Assembly (NCBI GenBank): GCA_973895155.1
Contig: OZ316894.1
Coordinates: forward strand, 14,260,001 to 14,324,000
DNA: 64,000 nucleotides
Source of the DNA: Marsupella aquatica
Lineage: Eukaryota > Marchantiophyta
Direction of reading: 5' to 3'
Shown: piece by piece, positions 1-11,341 of the stretch
How the letters are laid out: every line of letters starts with the position of its first letter
Numbering within the stretch: the stretch's first letter is position 1
Made by a program: the position numbers and the translations under genes
Notes under the pieces: generated by a model
What the model saw: only the letters and a program-made list of their open reading frames with translations
The model's database searches: none
What the model was told of the DNA's origin: nothing

Positions 1-190
1 TATTGTGGTGTGTTTATTGATCAACAGAAGCAGACATGGAGCATATGGCAATGGCAAAGAAGGGGAAGAAGGCTGTTCATAATGGTAAGGAGATAGTGAC
101 AACTTTGTGGTTGGTGACATGTACATTTAGCACATGTGATGAGTGATTGACTTATGTTGGACATGACACTGAATTGTAGTTGATGCAGAG

Positions 191-784
191 TTGACAGACT
201 CTCAACCAAGTGGGAGTAGGGTGAAGCGACGTCGAAACTTGGGAGCAACATTGGATGCAAGTAAGATTGTAGATGCTTCAATTGAAGCAAGTACAATGTT
301 GGCAGATACTGAGATGATGTCGCAGGGAAATCCTACTACACAATCAGAAGTGTCAAATATGGATGCAGATTCTTTGAAGAAGAGTGTAGCCAATTCTCGA
401 TCACCAGCACAAAACACTCGTGCCAAAGTCATGACTCGCAACCAAGGTATGAATAATGTCATGTATAAGCCACCCAGGAAAGCCAAGAAAAACAGCCAGG
501 GTAAGGTGGAGGTGATAGCCACAGCAGAGCCAGTCCATAATCTTCTATCATGGGAGGATGACTCGCAGGTATGTGTGGGTATAGGCATTTTGCGACCGGA
601 TCATGCAAAATTCCATGGCAAAGTGGTCCCGGATGACCATGTAGTAGTGTTGTTGACTACAGTGATTGTATCTGATTGTAATTTGCCATTTCCGAATAGA
701 GACGATGATCCACCTCAGGAAATAATTGCAGATGCAGTAGGATCTCTTGTGCTCTGGCCATCAGAGTGTGTTAGTCTGCAGTGA
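191..784 (+). CDS. CACTA-associated accessory protein fragment (DUF8039-like C-terminus)
   Basis: The open frame covers about 197 codons. The N-terminal half is polar and basic with KRRR and PPRKAKK stretches and looks disordered, possibly nuclear. The last 75 residues have a pattern of a valine-rich segment, LPFPN, then DAVGSLVLWP. This resembles the C-terminal domain of proteins encoded by plant CACTA elements (DUF8039/plant-transposase type), which end in an AxGxxVxWP-like motif. The start is uncertain because the frame may be an exon continuing from outside the window; the first ATG at 191 is only a convention. Family membership is by eye. Its place just inside a CACTA 3' end supports the assignment. 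Function in transposition is unknown. Confidence 0.4.
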   Translation: MTDSQPSGSRVKRRRNLGATLDASKIVDASIEASTMLADTEMMSQGNPTTQSEVSNMDADSLKKSVANSRSPAQNTRAKVMTRNQGMNNVMYKPPRKAKKNSQGKVEVIATAEPVHNLLSWEDDSQVCVGIGILRPDHAKFHGKVVPDDHVVVLLTTVIVSDCNLPFPNRDDDPPQEIIADAVGSLVLWPSECVSLQ

Positions 785-1329
785 CTGAATGCAAGTGTAG
801 ATAGCATCATGTGAATTGTGTCACATTTTGACATTGCCTTGGAAAGATCCAAGAAATATCTGTACCAATTTTTCCATTTGGTAAAGAGGATGAAGGAGAC
901 GTTGTGTGTGACATTGATATTTCTGAATTCTGTATGTATGAAACAAGTGATTGATGTCAAACTATGGCTCTATGGTGATTGTCTATAATACTTGAATCTA
1001 TTTTATCATTTCAGTATTAGTGTGTATGGTATAGAGGAATACTTTGTGACCTTCTTTGTAGTCTGTTTGAATCTGTGAATTCATATTAGTGTACATGGTA
1101 TAGAAGATGGCTTTCTGAAACTATGTATTCTAATGTTAACATGATGAATGGTGAACTTATAGAGTGAGTTCATTCCAAGTACACAATAAAACATGAATGC
1201 AATATATTATTTGTGCACAAGAGTGGGTTCATTCCAAGTAGTATAGTGGGGTCTTCATCACTCATATCCAGTTGACATGAAAGACTTATACATACCCCAC
1301 AAAGTATATTTAAAGACTACCCTCCATAA

Positions 1330-1605
1330 CCTTTTTAGTCGTTCCCAACGACTCATCATCGCAGCCCATAAAAGACTGAAAACGACTCACCAAAGCTACC
1401 CACACAAAGACTAAAATAGACTGAAAATCCAGTCTATTAAACGACTTATAAACCAGTTCGATAAAGGACTCAGTTGATTATAGTAACAAAACATACGACT
1501 CGCAGTCCTATAAAGGACTAGAGTCCTTCCCAGTCGTTTCCAAGTCCTATACGGTATTGAATAGTCGTTTAATGGGGTCTAAATACCCCCCGGTTTCTAC
1601 TAGTG
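1330..1605. repeat. CACTA subterminal repeats and 3' terminal inverted repeat
   Basis: Repeated units AGTCGTT/AACGACT (1337 onward, several copies), GACTGAAAA and AAAGGACT/AGTCCTT occur in both orientations, ending in the terminal repeat at 1592-1605. Such arrays are the binding sites of CACTA-encoded proteins in known families; here that is inferred from position. Confidence 0.65.
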
Positions 1606-4600
1606 TCTCTGGCTGGTCTCCAAGTGGACGCAATAGGCTCTAAAACCTTCATTTTGGGGGACCAGGGACCCTGCTAATGGACTGCACAAAATTAGCAGGA
1701 AAATGGAGGAGATATTCAAATTGGCCTCGTGGAATGTGTGTGGATTGTGCGAACCCAATCGCAAACATGTAGTGAAGAATTGGGTTAAATCCCTGAAGAC
1801 ACCCTTGAGCGTTATGGCGCTTTAGGAAGTGAAAACAGACCAATTTCGACTAGATATGGCGTTGAGAGCTATTATGTCGGACTACCAACACTTCTCTACT
1901 GCACCGGATGAGGGAAGAGGGGGAATGGCGCTGATGGTCCACCCAGAGATTAAGGTGGTTAGATCATGAATGCTAGACCTTGGACGGGCAGTGTGGGTGA
2001 TAGTGGACACGGAAGCGGGGAAGATTGGAATTGCATGTGTTTTTGCTCCCAACTCTTCTCAACTTCAGGCCCCGCTATGGAATGATCTAAAGACCTTACT
2101 ACCACAAGTGGACTGGATCATGTGCGGAGACTTTAACATGACAGAGTGCAGGTCTGACTCTACGGGTAATTTGCCTCTCATTAGAGGTAGAGAGGCTGAA
2201 TTTTGGAGATTTCTCAAAATGCGTTTTGACATGACAGATGCTTGGGACATCAATGGGGCTGCAACTGGCCCACGATACACATGGAGACGGTTTCGAAATA
2301 GTGAACTGGTGCAGTCAAGGCTGGACCATTTTTATCTAAGCAAGAAAGGATGGTGGCTGGGAGAATTTGTTGGGCTCACCCATGAGGAGGCTCCTCTCTA
2401 TCAGATCATGACCCGGTACTGTTGGAGGTGAGGCTAGCAACACCTCTGTTGACTGGAAAGAGAGGGAACACTAAGATGTTCATGGCAAATCCAACGTTGC
2501 TGCGAAGTAATGAGGACATGCAAGGGCTGGAAGAGGCTTGGAGAAGGGGTAGGGAGAACTTCAATGACCCACACCTCCGGTTTGCCAAAGGTAGTGCGCA
2601 ACTGAGGAACACATACAAGCAATTATAGGCTAAGCCGCGTCCAGCAGAGGCTGCGTTGCAATTTCTAAGAGCACAAATGAGTGCCCTTAAATTATCAAAT
2701 TTAGAAGCACATTCGGCCTCTGACGTTATGGAGTGCATGGAGATAGAAGACTCGTTGCATATGACAGAGATTGAAGAAGCACACAGGGGCCAGAGACTGG
2801 CCAGAGTTAAGTGGCTGGGGGAAGGGGAAGAATCTACTAAATTCTTCTTTGCTACGGTTAGAGCAAGAGGAGCTATGAACTCCCTGACCCGTGAAGATGG
2901 AAGTGTGATTGTGGACCCTAATCGTATCTTGGTAGAGGTGGAGTCTTTCTATCAGAATCTATATTCGACTCCGGCTCTATCACAAGTAGAGAAGGTAGAG
3001 TAGAGGGAAGCCCGCATTTGCCTTTTAAATATTCATACAAGATTTGCGTTATCTGTAGAAGAGATCCGGAAGATGGAGGAGCTTCCATCACTTTAGGAGG
3101 TGAAAGATGTATTGTGGCTGTCCCGAGACAAAACCCCGGGACCAGACGGATTGACAGCGGAGGTGTACAAAGCGTGTTGGGGATTCATAGGCGGAGATCT
3201 AGTAGACATGATCCAGAAATTCTGTCTTTCAGGGGCACTTGACGGTGGGATCTGTGAGGGTATCATCAAATTCATACCGAAGAAACCAGATAAACGGTAC
3301 TTAAAAGATTGGAGACCACTGACAATGTTAAATACAATGTACAAGATCATTGCCAAGATCTAGGCATTGCGTTTGAAACCTCTCCTCCACAAGATAATCA
3401 GCCCTCAACAGACGGGATTCATCCCTGGGCGACACATCCTTGAGAATATTTTGCTGGCAATGCTAACATGCAATTGGGTGCAACAGAAGAAGCACCAAGC
3501 ATTGTTCCTAAAGCTTGATTTTGAAAAGGCATTTGACAGGGTATGCCATGAGTATATATGGGAATGTATGCACCTGCTTGGGATCAGTGGGCGCTTTATA
3601 ATGTTGGTTAAAGCGCTGCTAGCTCAAGCAACCTCTAGAGTTTTGGTAAATGGATACCTTTCAAAACAGGTGCACTTGGAACGAGGAGTGAGGCGGGGCT
3701 GCCCACTATCACCTCTCTTATTCGTGATTTCCACACAACCTCTCATGGATTTTTTGGATGATGAGATAGGGGAAGGAAGGCTTAGAGGACTACGAATTAC
3801 AGGGGATCTCATGATCTGTTATAGGCTCTTTGTAGATGACGTAGGAATGTTCATCCCGACAACAGAGAAGGACTTCAATGTACTGTAAAGCTTTGGTAGG
3901 ATTGGCAAAGAAACTGATTGCTCTTAGTAGAGATTTCTTATGGGGATACAACGCCACTGGGGGTAGGAAGATCCCCTTGGTAGCCTGGGACAAGATGGCT
4001 CAACCGTGGATGGAGAGAGGTCTGGGATTTAAAGACTTCAGAAGCCACTCTAATGCTCTGCTCTCCCAATGGTTTACAAAAGCTCTTAACGCCCCAAACC
4101 TGGAGTGGTCTAAAATGTTACCTGCAAATCTGGCGCTGATGGGATGGAAGAACTACAAGGTAATCAAAAGGAACCGTTACTCCTTTCAAGATCAACTATT
4201 GTTGTGCACACCAAGATCATTTGCAGGTCTACCATACACGAGTGGACTGTGGAAGAGCTAGGAGATGGTCAAAGCACACCTTTCTTTTGAGCCTGGCAGG
4301 ACTGGGACACCGGCGAGATGGAGTATCTATGACACCCTGCGTTGCATGGCAGGATTTCACTCCCTCTCAAATGAAGCCATTGCAGGGATTGCGGCCATCT
4401 ATGGAAGATTGGGTATGCGCTCTATAGGAGATGGATGGTCTCTTGAGGATGGAGGATGGAAAGACATCCCACTGCGATGGCACAACCTGCATGGGTTCTC
4501 TGAAGAGCACAAAGATTTAGCTCGGTCCTTCCTGGAATGTCTCTGGAACACCAATGAATGCAGGGCGGACTACTTCCTCTATGCCAAACAGTGGGTTTGG

Positions 4601-5546
4601 TCGGACAAGACGGGCGATTGAAAGACTTCAGGATTGAGAATTGTCGCGTCTATGAATTCTTGAGGCCTAAAAGGTCAAACCATGGACGCTTGAATCGGAT
4701 TTGGTCTATTTCTAGGATGGAAGTAGAATGGAACACAGGCTGGGCTAAGCTCTGGCGCTTGGACTTGTCGACCAGGGGAAAGACTTTCATATGGCATACC
4801 ATTGTTGGGGGACTCTTCAAGGGAGCTAGAGCACGCAGAATTGCGGTGAGCAATGGAGAGTGCAAACTTTGCAGCGGTGTGTTGGAGACCATTCCCCATG
4901 TTTTCTTTAGATGTGTTCATGCGGCTAGCTGTTGGGGACTTAGCCACCTCTTCTTACGTGAGCTAGGATTGCCAGTAGGTCAAGGGCTGATGACTCTGTT
5001 GGACTCTGCTTTTGGGAGAGACCCGATCCAGATTGCCAGGCTTTTTGTTTTGCACCAGTTTTTGTGGATGCTTTGGCTGGGCAGAAATGCCCATGTGTTC
5101 TAGGTTGGGGGTAGACGTTATTTTGATCTTGGCCTGGTGCTATCTGAGACGGCGGAGTGCCTGAATGCTATAAGCAGAGGCTCACCCCCGGGTAGGAAAA
5201 GCTCCCGTTTACGACGGGCTAAGGACTTGATTGACAACCTTTGTAGGCTTTGGCTCAGTAGTGGTAGGGCTGTTTATTCTCTGGGGGCTGACACAGACTC
5301 CATGAGACAGGATGGGAAGTGGGGGGCCTGATAGGAGGTCGGGGACTCGGCTCTGTTCTAGTTGATGTGTTTCTTGTGGCTACTGCCAGTGGGGTGTCTC
5401 TCTCTGGTGGTCTTGTTGTTTTGTCAAGAGGGGCCTTTTTGCTCTGGTTGGGTGGTGTTTGGGCCCGATGTGGGGTCTTTTTGCTGTGTGGCTTGTTCGC
5501 CCTGCCCGTGGGGTTTTTTGCGGGTGAAAACAATTTATAAAAAAAA
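1606..5546 (+). mobile_element. LINE (non-LTR) retrotransposon, degraded
   Basis: It contains an ORF2 remnant (1703-5331), a GT-rich 3' untranslated region (5332-5530) and an A-rich tail at 5537-5546. No ORF1 is visible; only about 100 bp separate ORF2 from the CACTA end at 1605. Either the LINE is 5' truncated or the CACTA element inserted into it. No target duplication was found. Confidence 0.75.
1703..5331 (+). pseudogene. LINE ORF2: AP endonuclease, reverse transcriptase, zf-RVT
   Basis: ORF2 of plant LINEs nicks target DNA and primes reverse transcription from it. The start ATG at 1703 precedes the endonuclease motif ASWNVCGL; CGDFNM follows near 2130. Reverse transcriptase motifs follow: KTPGPDGL (about 3130), QTGFIPGR (3410), LDFEKAFDR (3520), RGCPLSPLLF (3700) and FVDD (3830), in place of the usual FADD. 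The C-terminal zinc-binding domain (zf-RVT) lies near 4780-4930. The gene is dead. In-frame stops include a TAG at the conserved Q of the endonuclease LQE motif (about 1824), others near 1969, 2629, 3001 and 3361, and frame changes follow. Right after FVDD, at about 3885, the frame jumps to a much later region, so several hundred bases of the RT thumb seem deleted. Confidence 0.85.
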
Positions 5547-5666
5547 CCAATTCCAAGGAAAATGTTCAACTCATTCTGAATTGCACATCCTCAATCTCAA
5601 GAGGCAATTACAAATTGTATTGTAGGTTCAGCCAAAGGGACTATGGATTTTGTGCTAGGTCATGGT
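5547..5666 (-). other. Distal tail and 3' flank of the split PIF/Harbinger-type ORF1
   Basis: When copia-1 is removed, the reverse-strand frame of the NAM-associated ORF reads across the insertion point for two codons and stops at TAG 5656-5658. The remaining 110 bp up to the LINE A-tail show no further gene. Confidence 0.55.
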
Positions 5667-5863
5667 TGTTGTAAACCCTAGTTTACCCCTTAACCATAGG
5701 GCGAGAACCCTTAACCATAGTATGAGAACTCCTAACCATAGGACCAGTATAAGGGCATTTGCCTACCATGTAACCAAGGGGATATATATATCCCCTCATC
5801 AATAGTAATGGATCTATCTTGTTGGAGTATCTTTGAGCGTTCCTTTAGTTGTCTATTACAACA
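5667..5863 (+). repeat. copia-1 5' LTR (197 bp)
   Basis: It begins TGTTGTAAACC and ends ACAACA. It carries a short direct repeat, accctTAACCATAG, repeated three times with small changes, and a palindromic ggggatatatatatcccc block near 5777 that is the likely TATA region. It is very short for a plant copia LTR. Confidence 0.95.
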
Positions 5864-5880
5864 CGTTATCAGCACGAGCC
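5864..5880 (+). promoter_or_regulatory. copia-1 primer-binding site, tRNA-Ile anticodon-arm type
   Basis: The bases directly after the LTR read CGTTATCAGCACGAG. Their complement matches the anticodon stem-loop of a tRNA-Ile (GUGCUxAUAACG), not the 3' CCA end. Priming by a half-tRNA cleaved in the anticodon loop is known for Drosophila copia. The tRNA match is from general knowledge of tRNA-Ile sequences. Confidence 0.6.
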
Positions 5881-6223
5881 AGTCTCTAAAATCATTTTTT
5901 TTCAAGCAGATGCAATCGAGTTTTACACGAGGAGAATGCTCGTAAAGTGGCATTTTTTTTAGAAACTGCCATAACCGTTTTTTTTTCTTGGTCTCCATTC
6001 TTTTGCCTCAGAGTTGAATTTTTTTTTACAAAACACGAAATTTCACATAGAGCATCAATTCGGGACCTGCATATCGAGAGTCCAAAGGACTAATACTTTA
6101 TTGGCATGATTGAAAGCTCCCTCAGCTCCATATACAAGCTTCCAACCGGTCAATTGTACAATCGAGATACTTCACTCGATTCAATCTTCACCAAAGTTCT
6201 TAAATCAACTGACATCCCGAATA

Positions 6224-9200
6224 ATGAATACAGTCGAAAAATTATTATGGCCAGCACTTAAAGTCGACGGATCCAACTATTTGACGTGGATCACAGATGT
6301 CGAAACTTACTTTACATCACAAGACCTTGAAGACACCTTAGATACCGACATCGATGTCACGCTCAAACAAAAGGCTAAGGCAGCGTTTCTACTCAGGCAA
6401 CATCTAACCCCTCAACTAAAGAATGAGTATATGAACGAAATTAATCCAAGAAAACTATGGGATCTCCTCAAAGCCCGATTTGATCATATGAGGGAGATAT
6501 GGCTCCCAGAGGCAAGAAGGGATTGGCATAACCTGCGCGTCATGGACCACACCACAATTGCCAATTACAATAGCGCACTGTGCAGAATTACATCTCAATT
6601 AGAAATGTGTGGACATCCAATAAATGACATAGATAGAATCGATAAGACACTATCGACATTCCCTGAATCTAATATCACATTAGGTACACAATATAGGAAC
6701 ATGCGTTTCACTAAGTACTCAGATCTGATTGCTCACTTACTTGTGGAAGAGAAGCAACAGATCGTGGCCTTGCAAAACGCCAGAAAGCGCCCAGCAGGAT
6801 CAGACCCCCCACCACATCGACCTGAAACCCACTACACCAATTATGAAGACAAACAACGAGGAAATTACCGGGGCGGACGAACTCAATTCAGAGGCGGAAG
6901 AAACCAATTCAGGGGCGGGAGAAATCAATTCAGAGGACAAGGCAAACCTTATAACCGACCCTCCGGATCCAATAACACGTGGAGCAGAGGCACCATGAAT
7001 AATAGAGGAAGAGGACGAAGCAACCAATACGACACTGCAAACAATTCCCAGAAAATGTGTTACCGATGTGGCAAAATTGGCCACATTAGAAACGCATGTG
7101 CAGCCACAGAACAAGAGGCCCACAGATACATAAACGACAGAAATAAGTCCAGACAAAACCCCCAAGGACATTATATGGAGATAGAAGAAGAATTGATTGC
7201 CTCTCAGAGAGAAGAAACACAAGAACAGATAGAAGTACATACCTCTCTTACTGACTGGAAATACCCGACATTAGACGACCCCGATACGGGCATCATCGAC
7301 AGCGGAACCTCACATACTATCTTAAAACACAGCAAGTATTTCGAGGCCATCACCCCATCATCCCGCGCTATCACCACCATAGCAGGACTTAATCATATAG
7401 AAGAAGGCAAAGGACGAGCCACAGTTATACTACCAGGAGGAACTAAAATCACCGTGAAGTCAGCAATTTATGCCCCGAAAGCAACCCGAAACCTCATCAG
7501 CTTCCAGGATATCAGATCCAATAACCTCCAACTGCGCACGAATACTCAGGGCAAAACAGAGACATTACAGATCATACAAGACATACAGGGTAAGCCATCC
7601 ATTAAAGAAACATTTGCATTGATCCCCCCAGGCCTATACGCAACCAGTATCCAAACATTCCATATACACCAAGAATCAGAGGATATGACATACATCTGGC
7701 ACTGTCGACTGGGCCACCCGGGTACCACTATGTACAACAGGATTATAAGGGACTCCAAAGGAATCCCCAAGACAGTCAAGCCAAAGGTAAAAACAGCCTG
7801 CATAGCGTGCTCACAAGGAAAAATGACCATACGACCATCAATACCAAAAACAATATTTTCAATACCACAGTTCCTAGAGCAGATCAATGCAGATATCTGC
7901 GGACCTATAGACCCCCCGAGCGGCCCTTTCAAATATTTCCTGGTAATCATCGACTCATCAACTAAATGGCTGCAGATTTCATTGCTATCTACCCGCAACT
8001 TGGCATTTGCGCGGATCTTAGCACATATTCTTAAATTAAGAGCACAGTTCCCAGAGTATCCTACAAGAAGATTAAGAGTAGATGGAGCTGGCGAGTTCAC
8101 ATCAAGAACATTCGACGACTTTTGCTGGGCAGCGGGCATCGATACTCAATATCCAGTTCCCCACGTTCATTTTCAGAACGGTATAGCTGAGTCGGTTATT
8201 AAGAGACTTCAAATGGTGGCAAGACCACTGTTAATGAAGTCAAACTTACCCACATCAGCATGGGGACATGCCATCCTTCACGCAGCTGCACTAATCCAAT
8301 ATAGACCGTCAGCATATAACTCTAAGACACCATACCACCTGGCGTTCGGCATACCACCGGACCTGTCCCACCTACGCATTTTCGGATGCCAGGTAATGGT
8401 GCCTATCTTAGGACCAAAGAGAACAAAACTCGGACCCCAACGGAATGCAGGTATCTATGTTGGGTTTGACTCTACTTCGATCATTAGATACCTTGAACCG
8501 ACTACGGCAGACCTGTTCAAGGCAAGACATCAGGACTGCCATTTTTATGAAGATCAATTCCCACAGCTCACGAATACAGCATCAACACAATCCAAGGACA
8601 CAACGAAAATGCCCATAAATTGGAAAGCAGACCAAAACAGAAATGACCCCAGAACCAAGCAGGCAGACGAAGAAGTCAGAAGACTTCTCCACCTACATGA
8701 AATGCTCGAAAAGATTCCAGACTCATTTAACGACGCTGCAAATGTCACAAGATCCCACAACTTAGCAGCTAATGCGCCATCGCGAGTACAAACCTCCTCG
8801 ACACCGGCCAATGTAACAGCCCCCAGAGCAAAGCGAGGCAGACCACCAGGGATCAAGGACTCCCAGCCTCGCCAACGTAAAACTCCAGCAGCAAACTTGG
8901 GTACACCCGCGCTGGAACCAGCGATCACACTTAACGTGACAGCGATAAATCAAAACGACCCACTGAGCGAAGAAAACGAGGAAATGTCAATCACATACAT
9001 GCAAACAGGTAACATATATAAACGACTGACAACCCAAATTGATGAACAATTTGCCTATAACGTAATACAGGAAATCACCAACGATATTCCTGATCCGCTC
9101 ACTATAAACGAGGCAAAGAAACAACCAGATTGGCCAAAGTGGCAAGCAGCAATACATACCGAGATGGACGCCCTCATCAAGCGACAAGTATTCGGACCAT

Positions 9201-10837
9201 TTAAAATGGCATTACCAGGTACACATTACACCGACTCTCGATTTACATTCTTGAAAAAACGAAATGAGAAAGGCATAGTAGTAAGATATCGAGCCCGGCT
9301 AGTAGCCAAAGGCTACACACAAATCCCGGGCAGGGACTACGATTTAACATACTCACCAGTAATGGACGCTACTACATATCGCTATCTCACAGCACATTCA
9401 GTCCACCATAAACTGGTTAATAACCTTATGGACGTGGTAACCGCGTACCTTTACGGCACACTCGATACTGAGATATACATGACTGCCCCCCCGGAACTGA
9501 TAGAGAGGGTCAAGCAGCACATTCAGGGGGAGACGTCCCAGAACCTGAATACAGAGATTAAAAAGGGCATCAGCCAAATAATACCTGATGGGGATACAAA
9601 GGCCCTCTTGATGCAAAGTGGAAATACACAGGCAATGCATACCAGAGGAAAGAAATTAACAACAAAACTTACAGTCCAAGTATTACGTTCCATCAACGGA
9701 CTTAAACAGAGCGGCAGAATCTGGTATCAGAAATTCCAGACAGAGATGCTCGCCCTCGGATTTACAAATAGCGGACTGGCCCCCTGCATCTTCATCAAAA
9801 AGCATATGGACGAAGTCCTGATACTAGCACTGTACGTGGACGATGTGAACTTATTCGGGACTAAACAGATGATGAAAGACACAATACATACACTGAAAGG
9901 AGTCTTCGAGATGAAGGACCTTGGAAGACCCAACCACTGCCTAGGCCTGCAGATCGAACACTTAGAAACAAGCATATTCCTTTACCAATCGACATACACG
10001 CAGAAGATACTTCATCAATTCAACATGCAGAAATCCTACCCTGTCTCCACCCCGATGGAACTCAGATCTCTAGACCCGATCAAAGATATGTTTCGGAAGC
10101 GCCAAGAAGACGAATCCATACTGGGATCAGAAAAACCGTACCTATCAGCGGTGGGCGCCCTTATGTATCTAGCGAACCAGACGAGACCTGACATATCGTT
10201 CGCCGTCAGTCTCTTAGCGAGACACAGCGCACAGCCCACCATCAGGCATTGGAACGGCATCAAGAGGATCATGAGATACCTACAAGGGACGATCGACCTT
10301 GGACTATTCTTTCCTAAGAATAGCCCCGATACGCTTACCGGTTACACTGATGCCGGCTACCTGTCGGACCCCCAGGACTCCAAATCACAGACTGGGTACG
10401 TGTTCTTACAGGGGACGACAGCAATATCTTGGCGAAGTTCAAAGCAAACAATGACCACAACGTCATCCAACCACTCGGAAATCATAGCGTTATACGAGGC
10501 GTGCAGAGAAGCTGTATGGCTACGAAGCATTATCAATCATATTAGGTCCAGCACCGGTAAACCACAGATAACAGAGCCAACCACAATCTACGAAGACAAT
10601 AAGGCGTGTATCGACCAGATAACCAACGGAATCCTGAAGACCGAGAGGACCAAGCATATTGACCCCAAGTATTTCTTCACGCAAGAACAACAAGGGAAAA
10701 GTATCAATGTTGCATGGATCAAATCTCAGGACAATCGAGCAGACATGTTTACGAAACCACTACCAGCCGGATTGCACAGAGCGCACCTCGAAGGCATAGG
10801 CATGAGCAGATTGTCCACGATCAAGCCCACCTCATAA
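6224..10837 (+). CDS. copia-1 Gag-Pol polyprotein (1537 aa)
   Basis: The polyprotein forms the particle and copies and integrates the element. I start at ATG 6224 (MNTVEKLLW) because the related copia at 50736 starts at the same point; the open frame itself extends upstream without an ATG. Approximate residues: Gag UBN2 domain 20-200; RGG-rich basic stretch 205-265; zinc knuckle CYRCGKIGHIRNAC at 277; protease DSGT at 358; integrase HHCC (WHCRLGH) near 490; DDE core with NADICGP at 554, DGAGEF at 619 and an E about 35 residues later; reverse transcriptase 960-1210 with YVDD at 1203; RNase H 1370-1520 with TDAGY, EDN and DMFTKPL. No stop or frameshift was seen. The unit is single-frame, as in other copia elements, so it is probably competent if expressed. 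Confidence 0.96.
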   Translation: MNTVEKLLWPALKVDGSNYLTWITDVETYFTSQDLEDTLDTDIDVTLKQKAKAAFLLRQHLTPQLKNEYMNEINPRKLWDLLKARFDHMREIWLPEARRDWHNLRVMDHTTIANYNSALCRITSQLEMCGHPINDIDRIDKTLSTFPESNITLGTQYRNMRFTKYSDLIAHLLVEEKQQIVALQNARKRPAGSDPPPHRPETHYTNYEDKQRGNYRGGRTQFRGGRNQFRGGRNQFRGQGKPYNRPSGSNNTWSRGTMNNRGRGRSNQYDTANNSQKMCYRCGKIGHIRNACAATEQEAHRYINDRNKSRQNPQGHYMEIEEELIASQREETQEQIEVHTSLTDWKYPTLDDPDTGIIDSGTSHTILKHSKYFEAITPSSRAITTIAGLNHIEEGKGRATVILPGGTKITVKSAIYAPKATRNLISFQDIRSNNLQLRTNTQGKTETLQIIQDIQGKPSIKETFALIPPGLYATSIQTFHIHQESEDMTYIWHCRLGHPGTTMYNRIIRDSKGIPKTVKPKVKTACIACSQGKMTIRPSIPKTIFSIPQFLEQINADICGPIDPPSGPFKYFLVIIDSSTKWLQISLLSTRNLAFARILAHILKLRAQFPEYPTRRLRVDGAGEFTSRTFDDFCWAAGIDTQYPVPHVHFQNGIAESVIKRLQMVARPLLMKSNLPTSAWGHAILHAAALIQYRPSAYNSKTPYHLAFGIPPDLSHLRIFGCQVMVPILGPKRTKLGPQRNAGIYVGFDSTSIIRYLEPTTADLFKARHQDCHFYEDQFPQLTNTASTQSKDTTKMPINWKADQNRNDPRTKQADEEVRRLLHLHEMLEKIPDSFNDAANVTRSHNLAANAPSRVQTSSTPANVTAPRAKRGRPPGIKDSQPRQRKTPAANLGTPALEPAITLNVTAINQNDPLSEENEEMSITYMQTGNIYKRLTTQIDEQFAYNVIQEITNDIPDPLTINEAKKQPDWPKWQAAIHTEMDALIKRQVFGPFKMALPGTHYTDSRFTFLKKRNEKGIVVRYRARLVAKGYTQIPGRDYDLTYSPVMDATTYRYLTAHSVHHKLVNNLMDVVTAYLYGTLDTEIYMTAPPELIERVKQHIQGETSQNLNTEIKKGISQIIPDGDTKALLMQSGNTQAMHTRGKKLTTKLTVQVLRSINGLKQSGRIWYQKFQTEMLALGFTNSGLAPCIFIKKHMDEVLILALYVDDVNLFGTKQMMKDTIHTLKGVFEMKDLGRPNHCLGLQIEHLETSIFLYQSTYTQKILHQFNMQKSYPVSTPMELRSLDPIKDMFRKRQEDESILGSEKPYLSAVGALMYLANQTRPDISFAVSLLARHSAQPTIRHWNGIKRIMRYLQGTIDLGLFFPKNSPDTLTGYTDAGYLSDPQDSKSQTGYVFLQGTTAISWRSSKQTMTTTSSNHSEIIALYEACREAVWLRSIINHIRSSTGKPQITEPTTIYEDNKACIDQITNGILKTERTKHIDPKYFFTQEQQGKSINVAWIKSQDNRADMFTKPLPAGLHRAHLEGIGMSRLSTIKPTS

Positions 10838-11341
10838 CACTGAAGCTCGAAAGGATTACCCAACGACGAAGCTGTCGCCCGATGAAGCCGCCTCCAGATG
10901 CCCGACCACCACACTCGGCGAGCGCCACACCACATCCCCGACGTGAAACAACGCAAACCAACGCAAAAACGCCCGACTTGGCCTCACTAACCCAAAGCAC
11001 AACACGAAGCGAAGCGCAATACGCAAAACGACATGAAGAACAACACGAGGCGCACACCAGGCAACGAGCTGAGGGGGAGACTAGACACCCATTAGGAACA
11101 TTCACATAACCCCACTTAGCACATACGATTAACACTAACTAAGACATGGCAAAAAGGCTTAACCAGGACATTAGATATGGGAAACCACCTATATAAGTGA
11201 TGGTAGCACTCTTTCCTCGAGAAGAAAGCGGCGAGGTTTTAATGAGGCTACATCACACAGGTGGACCCCTAAACCGGATTATACCCTAGGTTCAAGAGAT
11301 GTGGTTACTTTATGCTCCTCCATAAACTAACCAAGGGGGAG
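10838..11341 (+). promoter_or_regulatory. copia-1 3' spacer with conserved block and polypurine tract
   Basis: A noncoding spacer lies between the stop and the 3' LTR. From 11200 to 11341 it holds a block (gagaagaaagcggc, ttttaatgaggctacatca, gtggttact) that recurs at 55615-55741 in the diverged relative. It ends in the polypurine tract ccaagggggagtg (about 11328-11341), which primes plus-strand DNA. The role of the conserved block is unknown. Confidence 0.75.

Larger units (their letters stand above)
1..1605 (+). mobile_element. CACTA (En/Spm) DNA transposon, 3' portion
   Basis: The right end reads tttctactagtg, the reverse complement of the plant CACTA terminus CACTAGTAGAAA, and places the element end at 1605. 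Positions 1330-1605 are packed with short subterminal motifs in both orientations, as expected for CACTA ends. A coding segment lies at 191-784. I see no gene in 785-1329, which I take as 3' noncoding element DNA. The 5' end and main transposase are outside the window. The expected 3-bp target duplication cannot be tested without the other end. Confidence 0.72.

Noticed and set aside
5332-5530. A glycine/valine-rich small membrane protein on the forward strand.
   Set aside because: It is the GT-rich 3' untranslated region of the LINE, read in frame by chance.
6800-7240. Reverse-strand open frame of 146 codons with hydrophobic stretches inside copia-1 gag.
   Set aside because: It is the complement of the RGG and glutamine-rich gag coding region; membrane-like residues are an antisense artefact.
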